This document shows, piece after piece, positions 57,414-64,000 of a stretch of 64,000 bases of DNA. The DNA comes from Norana najaformis. Its lineage: Eukaryota; Annelida; Clitellata; Crassiclitellata; Hormogastridae. The translations under genes were made by a program, and so were the position numbers. A model generated the notes under the pieces. That model had not been told where the DNA came from. It made no database searches and saw nothing but the letters and a program-made list of their open reading frames with translations. The stretch is taken from positions 14,735,306 through 14,799,305 of the forward strand of contig OZ029921.1 of NCBI GenBank assembly GCA_964023275.1, in the 5' to 3' direction. Each line of letters begins with the position of its first letter. Within the stretch, counting starts at the first letter, position 1.

Positions 57414-60400
57414 CTACAACACAACCACGGATACAATACACACACGCAGTATATATGTGAACATTTAGCACATTTAATACCTTTTAAAGACTTCTCAAAT
57501 GTCCTGAGGTATTATTATTATTAGTAGTAGAAGTATTATTATTATTATTAATTTAATTAATAATAATAATAATACTAAAATTACTAGTTTGGCTTCACTC
57601 CTTCACAGGGCTTAGTACTTGGGCCACTTCTGTCATCCTGTAAGTGATTAATCAGACTCAATCATCACTGCTCTGGGAGCACAGGCCACTAGTGGTTTTA
57701 GCTGCACTCTACATGCCATTCACATGATGTACTCGCCTTTTTGTCTTCTAAATAGGCCATTGTAGCAGTAACAGATATGGATGTCCTCAAATCAGCTGTG
57801 GCTGAATCTGACGAAATTAAGTAAGTAAATACGTAACGTATTTGTTAACAGGCCATACGTCCATTGACTGAACAAGGAATTGTAGTTGTGGAGTGGGTCC
57901 ACACAGTCAATCAACAAAGGCAAGTCAGTATAAATAGGGTTTTAGCTACTGATGAAAACGTTATTTGAGATGTTGTCATTAACGTAAGCAGGTAGACTGT
58001 TCCAGATGACGTGCGAAATTTCTGAATCCATGGCAGGAGAATTCAGATTGATAGTCTTTAACATCAAGGACAGATAAACAGTTTAGTGTAGCTGATCGCA
58101 AAGTCCTGGATAGCTGATAGTGCTGTAAGGAAGATGACTGGTAAGTGGATTGATTAGTTTAAAGGATCTTGTATGTCAGCCATGCTATTTTGTACATGAT
58201 TCTGGACCAGATTGGCAGCCGGTTTTGCCAACACACGAGTAATGAGGTCAAACTGTCACCAGTTGGACCAACAAGCTCTGGACATAATGTAGTTTGGCAT
58301 TATCTGACTCTGGAGTGCCATATAGTAGCAACTGCAGTAGTCGAGTTTTGCTCTGACTAAACTACGGTCAGCTGTCTGCATGATTCCTGTGGCATGTATG
58401 GTCGAATAGCATGCATGTCTTCTAGGTAGAAATACGATGCTTTACAGACAGCAGTGATGTGCTGAGTCAAGTGCTGCCCAAAGACTCTTAAATGTTCCTG
58501 ATACTGAGATATCTGCACACATTTGCAATGTTTACTGTTTTTCAGGCTTTTGAAAATTTTTATTGATGAGCTATTGCCAAGAACAATGACTTCAGACTTC
58601 TTTGAAATCAGGCACAGTCTGTTTGTTAGAAACCAGCAGCAGACTGCTTTGGTATGCTGTGCCGGATTGCTGATGTTGAAATTGATGTGAAGAAGCACTA
58701 TGCACAATTGTGTGTCCTTAACATGTCTATTGATGGTGACTAATGTGCTAAAATGACACTATCGACTGGAGCCACATATAGCACGAAAAGGATCGTGCAA
58801 AGGACCTACCCTTGTGGGACACAAATGCAATCAAAGATTACAAATAACTAATAAATAAGATTATAATTTCCTGCCTGAAATCAATAACTCGTCTTCTACA
58901 ATCCAGTTGTGCTCAAGGACAGAAACCTGCCTCAACTCCCTCTGCAGATTCTGCTATTAGAGCCTGCTGCATTAAATACCAGTCATATGGCACAATCTGT
59001 TATTTAGTTATTTAGTGCCACTGTGATTCTCGTTCACTTGTTGATCCGGATATGACTTGATTACAGCAACTCCATCCAAAAGGATCACATTCATGACCCT
59101 CCTGCTGGGATGAACTTTACTAGTCAGTACTAGTTCCATGATATATTCTGACATTGATATAGTTCCATGATATATTCTGGGGTAGTCCGTACTACCCCAG
59201 AATATATCATGGAGCTTTGTGTTTCAGCATCAAGTCATCTTGGTTGGCGATTGCTGCACTCTAATGCCAGTAATAAAAATAATTAGTAAATTCTAATGCA
59301 TCGGTGTCAACCAATGGCACACCAAAGCCAGAAGGTCAGTCCAAAAGATGGGGGCAGCCTATGGTGGATAATCAGTTTAAGTTGAGAACGAAATGACAGG
59401 AGCGACTGAGCAAAATGAACAGACACAGGGAGGGAGTTCCAAAATTTGGGTCCATCAAAAAAAGCCCATTCACCAAAAACAGCTCTAGTCCAAGGTATGA
59501 CCAGAGAAAGACAGTCATATGATCTTGCAGAATAATGGTAAACCTGGGGAATATGGACTGATTTTAATAAATGAGGTTGATCAGAGTTCAAGGTTTACAA
59601 ACTGTAACTCCCAATTTGAAACAAACCCTTTGCTGAACAGGAAGTCAATGTAAAGATTTAAACACAGAGGCTATATACTCGTACTTTGATGTATTTGTTT
59701 TTGGCTTTAGCCAAGGAGTTCTGAACTCTTTGAAGCTGCCAAATGTTTGACTTTGTGATACCAACAAAACAGATGTTGCCAATCCACACATCAACTCAAG
59801 CCTATCAGACTCTCTTCTCTGTTGGACCTTCCTCTATTGTTAAGTCTTCCATTACATATACATAGTGTTTCATGTAACTTAACGGTGAAGACATACTTCT
59901 CAGCATATATTTTCAATTCCCTCTTAAAATTAAAGCACACTCACTTAGATCAGTAAGATAGCCATGTGTGCAGTGCTTTTGAGAGTTACATTAAAGTCAC
60001 TATATTAAATGCTTTCATACATATATACATCCATATATGCAGTCACATGCATTTGATATATACATTTGTTATAAATTTTGATTTACTAGGGATAGCAAGA
60101 AAACCAAAGAAATCCAATAAGCCATGTGCAGGAGGAGGACAGGAGGTCCTCATTTCCCTCTCTTAAGCTGTCCAAGGACAAATCCCAAAAGTCTTATTTG
60201 TGGTACAAGTGCAAAGCATGGCTGCCGTTTACTTCCTAGCTGACGTGGGTACTAAGTTTCTACTGGTGTTTGGAAATGTATGCAAAGAACTTGGGCAGGG
60301 TCTTTACACAAAGTGCTCAGCAGGTTTGAACTCACAACCATTCGTCCTAGACCACACAACAGAACACTGTCCCACACACTGTCCCACACACTACAACAGA

Positions 60401-61640
60401 AATGAATACAGAACAACTGCCATAGGCAGTCGTATCAGTGATACGGAGCAAACAATACCCTAGGCCTCTTTGCAAAACCACTGAAGGATACAGTGAAACC
60501 TACCTCGTCGCAGGTCAAACAGCGAGGTTTCAGAGTTTCCGCATGATGCCGTCCACAGTAGATCTTGCCATCCTTATAGAAATAGATGAGGTCAACAAGA
60601 ATCTCTTTACACACACAACAGACAAAGCAGGCAGGATGCCAGGAGATGTGGGGTCCAAGTCTTGATGCAAAAATGACAAACTCACTTGGCAACAGCTTTT
60701 CATGACACTGTCATCAAAGAAACACAAAAACTAAATTATCAAATTATTTAATTAAGCCTTAATTGCTGCAGATGTGTCATAGCTAATTGTAAGTAATTTT
60801 TCTGGTTTAAATTAAGCTGTGCAAGGTGTGAATGATAAAGACAAAAGCTTTAAGTTTCCTGATGATTGATGTTATGTAGAATCACACTGAAATTAATGCA
60901 TGTGTCCTGTTGGTTAAATTTATGTAAATCATGCTTATAATTATATGCAAGCAATCGAGAAAATAGACGAGGCCATTTCTTTCAGTAGCACAAGCAATTT
61001 TCACATGTCAGGAGTTTGGAGGTTCTAGGAAAACGTGACATAAGTCTCCCTTTAACCCAGATGAGGATGTTAAGGAATGAATAGAAGCCACGATGATTCA
61101 TTTTATAAAACCAAATTCATAAGAATTTGTCGTATACCAGAACACATCTAGTCTACGTTCAATACATGCATCAAACAATTTTACATTTCATTTCTATTAC
61201 AAGCAGACTGCCTCTTCATAGTAATTGGAGAGTTTATTTAATGCATAAAGTACTTAACTACCTTTTCACAGTATCAAGCTGTTTCTACCTCTTCATACAG
61301 GGTATCTGTCAACTGGATATTAAGTTTCTATTAAATAATATACAATACCTGTTCAAAGTACCTGGTAACTGGAGTGTAGTGCACTTACCTGCTCACAGAA
61401 TCGATTCTGCGCTGACTCTGAGAGAGGACAGACACTTCCTCTGCCAAGGGCATCACGCTTTCTGCTGTTCTGAAACAGATGAAATTCATTCTTTTCCTCA
61501 TCGCTGAGGCCGATGCAGTAGTTGGCCTTGCTGTCCTGAGGTGGCAGCTGCCGAAGCAACTGCCGGATGCGATGCTTCTCATTTGCATTGCTTCCACATG
61601 GCATCTTCATCTCTGGAAGCGAGCTCATGTACTGATGAAC
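55647..61640 (-). CDS. PRICKLE: Prickle planar cell polarity protein (PET, three LIM, CaaX), N-terminal exons not seen
   Basis: Three minus-strand exons, 61640-61389, 60707-60504 and 57413-55647, join in phase 0 to give 740 residues plus stop. In order they hold the PET domain, LIM1, LIM2, LIM3 and a long low-complexity tail ending in CIIS, a CaaX farnesylation box. PET plus three LIM plus CaaX is diagnostic of Prickle (Testin lacks the long tail). Prickle acts with Van Gogh/Vangl at the membrane, opposite Frizzled/Dishevelled, to set planar polarity. The tail has the family's serine-rich acidic block [17 protein letters not shown] and a basic [11 protein letters not shown] run before the CaaX box. 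The PET exon begins with an AG acceptor (TATAG/GTTCATCAG), so earlier exons exist; the WVPPGL-type sequence expected just upstream was not found up to position 64000. Confidence 0.92.
57510..57576. repeat. ATT/AAT inverted microsatellite
   Basis: ATT triplets interrupted by AGT triplets run into TTAATTTAATTAA and then AAT triplets, so the two halves can pair as a hairpin. It lies about 100 bases upstream of the Prickle LIM2-3 exon, inside the intron. Confidence 0.85.
57840..58720 (-). mobile_element. Decayed LINE in Prickle intron (reverse transcriptase C-terminal part)
   Basis: The minus-strand frame 58357-58707 includes [20 protein letters not shown], matching the WM-x-x-N-x-LKLN-x-x-KTE block of CR1/L2-type LINEs. 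It goes on to [20 protein letters not shown] and [13 protein letters not shown], the downstream thumb region. The sequence at 57840-58350 is non-coding and probably part of the same element. Stops lie on both sides. Confidence 0.6.
59165..59212. repeat. Perfect 22-base inverted repeat with 4-base loop
   Basis: Arms 59165-59186 and 59191-59212 are exact reverse complements around CCGT. The first part of the left arm also occurs as a direct copy at 59131-59150 (TAGTTCCATGATATATTCTG). It lies in a Prickle intron between two LINE remnants. Confidence 0.9.
59300..59600 (-). mobile_element. LINE C-terminal fragment in Prickle intron
   Basis: The minus-strand frame 59307-59591 reads [20 protein letters not shown] followed by [18 protein letters not shown], the conserved end of CR1/L2/Jockey-type ORF2 proteins. 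It lies upstream, in minus-strand order, of the fragment at 58357-58707, so the two pieces are not one collinear element. Confidence 0.75.
60220..60400 (-). mobile_element. Possible SINE remnant, inverted
   Basis: The reverse complement contains GAGTTCAAACCTGCTGAGCA, a B-box-like stretch, and a CCTGCCCAAGTTCTTTGCAT body. Resemblance to the other SINEs is weak. A short duplicated CTGTCCCACACA lies at 60368-60388. Confidence 0.35.
60504..60707 (-). CDS. PRICKLE: LIM1 exon of Prickle
   Basis: The 68 codons from [19 protein letters not shown] through [20 protein letters not shown] and [20 protein letters not shown] to CLTCDE form LIM1, with zinc-ligand Cys/His spacing intact. The first LIM1 cysteine is the CEQC pair straddling the previous exon. 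The donor is GTAGGT. Confidence 0.92.
61389..61640 (-). CDS. PRICKLE: PET-domain exon of Prickle
   Basis: The 84 codons begin [14 protein letters not shown] and contain [31 protein letters not shown] and [14 protein letters not shown], the PET-domain signature, ending RFCEQ where LIM1 begins. The acceptor is at 61641-61642 and the donor GTAAGT at 61388. Confidence 0.92.
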
Positions 61641-62831
61641 CTATACATGAAGCACACAACATCCATGGAATAAACTTAGTTTAACTTTGAAAGTCAAGGA
61701 TTTCCTGTCAAGATGGCTGACGAGGCTCATCACTGCATCCAGTGTGTAAATCCAAGCGTGTCAAATGAAACTGGTTATTACAGTATTTGTGTAGCTGCCG
61801 TCTAAAAGAAAACAGTTGTCCTGTTTCTGAATGATGTTGTAGTGTTTGCAATCATCGTATAAAAAGTAGGGGATATGCTGAGAGTTGCTTAATAAATGAG
61901 CAATTACCCCTAGCAATTACCTTAACAATTACTCTATACCCTACCATATCTTTATTGCACTTCAAAGAAAAAACTGCATGCTGCACTATTTCTGAAAGAA
62001 TCAACCAAATTAGCCATCAACACTTATGTAATCACCTTCATCTTAGCAACTGAGCAATTCTCAAGTATCATCCAAAGATGTAACTTTAAGGATGAAACAG
62101 CCTCACTGTACTGCACAACTAATTTCCCAATAAGTGGCATTGGTTGGGAATTAAGCCAATGCTGAAACACCTTCTAAAATTACAGATAAACTTCATAAGA
62201 AAGTTATGAAAGCATCAAGATAACAAAGGACGTAGGTGGATGGGACTTTTACTCAAATTAGAACAGTTACTGGGTGGCAGTACACTAAAAAACTCATCCA
62301 GAATTTCTGAGAAAAAAGATAAAATAGGAAATGAAGGAAAGATGAAGAAATCAAACCTATGCGCAGAATTTAATTGCAAACCAATCTTAAATAGTTGCTT
62401 CTCATCCTTGTGTATACACATAAAGGCTTTAAAACAGGTTAGCTCCCCAAAACAGCAACAGGATATTCCAAATGAAGACAGAAACAAGCTGTTCCCAACA
62501 ACAATAACAGCAATGTTCCAAAATCGGTTACCTGGAGAAATGCTAAATGGTAAAATAAGTGCAATATTATTTGTTGCAGCAAGACAAAGTGTTCACTTTA
62601 GACATCACAGCCAACATATCACCTCAGTTCAAAAAAACCTTAAATCAGTTTGCATACCCTGAACAAAGGCAGTAATCAAGAAGCTGAAAGCAACTTTAAC
62701 CTATTGCCATTAAAATTATTGCAGTTATCTGTGATGAAATTCATGATCCTCGTCTTGTGGATTAGAGTAGCAATAAAACAGAAAGAAGTTTATAGTCTGT
62801 TACACGATTCTCGATTCTCATGATTCTATTT

Positions 62832-62912
62832 CCATGTTCCTCCTCCTCTTTCTCCTCCTCCTCCTTCTCCTCCTCCTCCTTATCCTCTTCCTCCTCCTCC
62901 TCTTCCTTCTAC
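62832..62912 (+). repeat. TCC/CCT polypyrimidine microsatellite
   Basis: About 80 bases of almost uninterrupted pyrimidines made of CCT, CTT and TCC triplets on the plus strand. Confidence 0.9.
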
Positions 62913-63639
62913 TTCTTTTTCCAGACATCATCAACGCCATCATTATTAATCAACACAGCGTTAAGACATTCAGTCCACATAAGTATTTAGGATGACCCTC
63001 TGTTCTGGTCTACATCAATCAGTTGCTGAGCCTCTAGGCAGAATATTTTACATCACTTGAAGACAGCAGTGATAATGTTTCAACACACTAAACCCAATTA
63101 AATATCTTAATTTATCAACAAACATGAAATGCTTTATTTCAGCATTCATTGCAATGGCAGCGTTATGACAAATAAATCTAACAATTTTTAGGCCTATTTA
63201 GATTTTTCAAAGAAAGTGAATTTTATGGTTAGGATTATGGCAATATTATAACATGATATCAAAAAATTATATTGACAACAATAAATGTAAATGTACATGG
63301 TTTATATATAGCGATTGTATCGCTTGGAACTTGCTCATTTTTAATGAATTTATCAGGTGAGATCCTTCACCAATGCTGCCCAGTTGAATGGGCGCCATAC
63401 CATTTAAGGTCCTTGTGCACGGACCATCATAGCTTAAATAGAACATGCACATAATTCAAGATAAAGCACTAAGCACTTTCAAGTACCGGGTAGTTTCCAA
63501 AGCAGAGCTACATAAATTTAGCAGTTGCATAGCATTCAATCGTTCCTGGCATCTAACTGGCATCTAACTGTAGTCCAATCAAGTAGCAGCTTAGAATTAA
63601 GAGCTTTTGACAGGTTCCAAAAGATGCTACATAAAATAC

Positions 63640-63712
63640 ATATATACATACATACACACATACATACACACTTACATACACACATACATACACACATACA
63701 TGCATGTGTGCA
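63640..63712 (+). repeat. CATA/CACA microsatellite
   Basis: Alternating CATA, CACACATA and CTTACATA units. All long reading frames here are translation products of the repeat. Confidence 0.9.
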
Positions 63713-64000
63713 AGCAAACACCTGAAAGCCAGAAAAGTTTCATTACGTCCCAAGAATAAGTTGTCCAACTACTTCAATAATATCCTATTTCCCACTCAAC
63801 CACTTTTCGCAAAGACACAGTGACAGAGCCAACTGGAATGATGCCGTCTGATTGGCTGGCTTCCATCCAATCTCATGGTACTCCTGGTGTTCCCCGAAAT
63901 AAACAGTACTTTGCCTACAAAGGAGTTCAGATTACCAAGAATGACATCATGATATCCTGGAACAGCAGAAGTAGACAGCACATATTTGGCATCAATCGTG

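Larger units (their letters stand above)
61641..64000. other. Prickle intron or upstream DNA, no exon recognised
   Basis: The minus strand was read for the exon that should precede PET (WVPPGL-type motif) and none was found. The region holds a polypyrimidine tract (62832-62912) and a CA/TA tract (63640-63712). The plus-strand 140-codon frame at 62240-62662 has no recognisable domain and no splice support. Confidence 0.5.

Noticed and set aside
62240..62662. 140-codon plus-strand frame
   Set aside because: No recognisable domain, AT-rich codon make-up like intron, no supporting splice sites or similarity.
63536..63768. Cysteine/valine-rich frames (CVCMCVCKCVCMCV)
   Set aside because: Direct translation of the CATA/CACA microsatellite.

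Overview
This is a window of animal nuclear DNA: AT-rich, intron-rich, with GT-AG introns, short exons and many decayed transposable elements. The four genes (a MET-type receptor tyrosine kinase, the augmin subunit HAUS7, the splicing factor TFIP11 and the planar-polarity protein Prickle) indicate a bilaterian. An invertebrate, perhaps a mollusc or other lophotrochozoan, is an inference from gene divergence and repeat content and is not proven here. All gene models were built by hand from splice sites and checked for codon phase across every junction.

Layout: (1) 334-10535, plus strand: 3' part of a MET/RON-like receptor tyrosine kinase. It has IPT/TIG repeats, one transmembrane helix, a complete kinase domain and a C-terminal YINV docking motif; the sema and N-terminal exons lie left of the window. 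(2) 10536-15796: 3' UTR and intergenic DNA with a tRNA-type SINE and a 0.5 kb inverted-repeat element. (3) 15328-32474: an 8.6 kb segment present twice in direct orientation, the copies separated only by ten Ns (23889-23898). Each copy carries the last seven coding exons of HAUS7 on the minus strand. Exons 1-3 occur once, to the right (32766-38383), so only the right copy forms a complete 395-residue gene; the left copy is headless and may be an uncollapsed haplotype. (4) 38384-40853: shared upstream region of the divergent HAUS7 and TFIP11 genes, with a LINE fragment and a SINE with target-site duplications. (5) 40854-54462, plus strand: complete TFIP11 (15 coding exons, 792 residues). (6) 55647-61640, minus strand: the PET, three LIM and CaaX-bearing tail exons of Prickle, tail to tail with TFIP11; its N-terminal exons are not recognised. 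(7) 61641-64000: Prickle intron or upstream DNA with simple repeats.

The four genes act in unrelated processes (growth-factor signalling, spindle assembly, spliceosome disassembly, planar polarity) and form no pathway or operon. The most notable points are the duplication across the gap with its uneven divergence, and several unassigned inverted- or direct-repeat elements inside introns.
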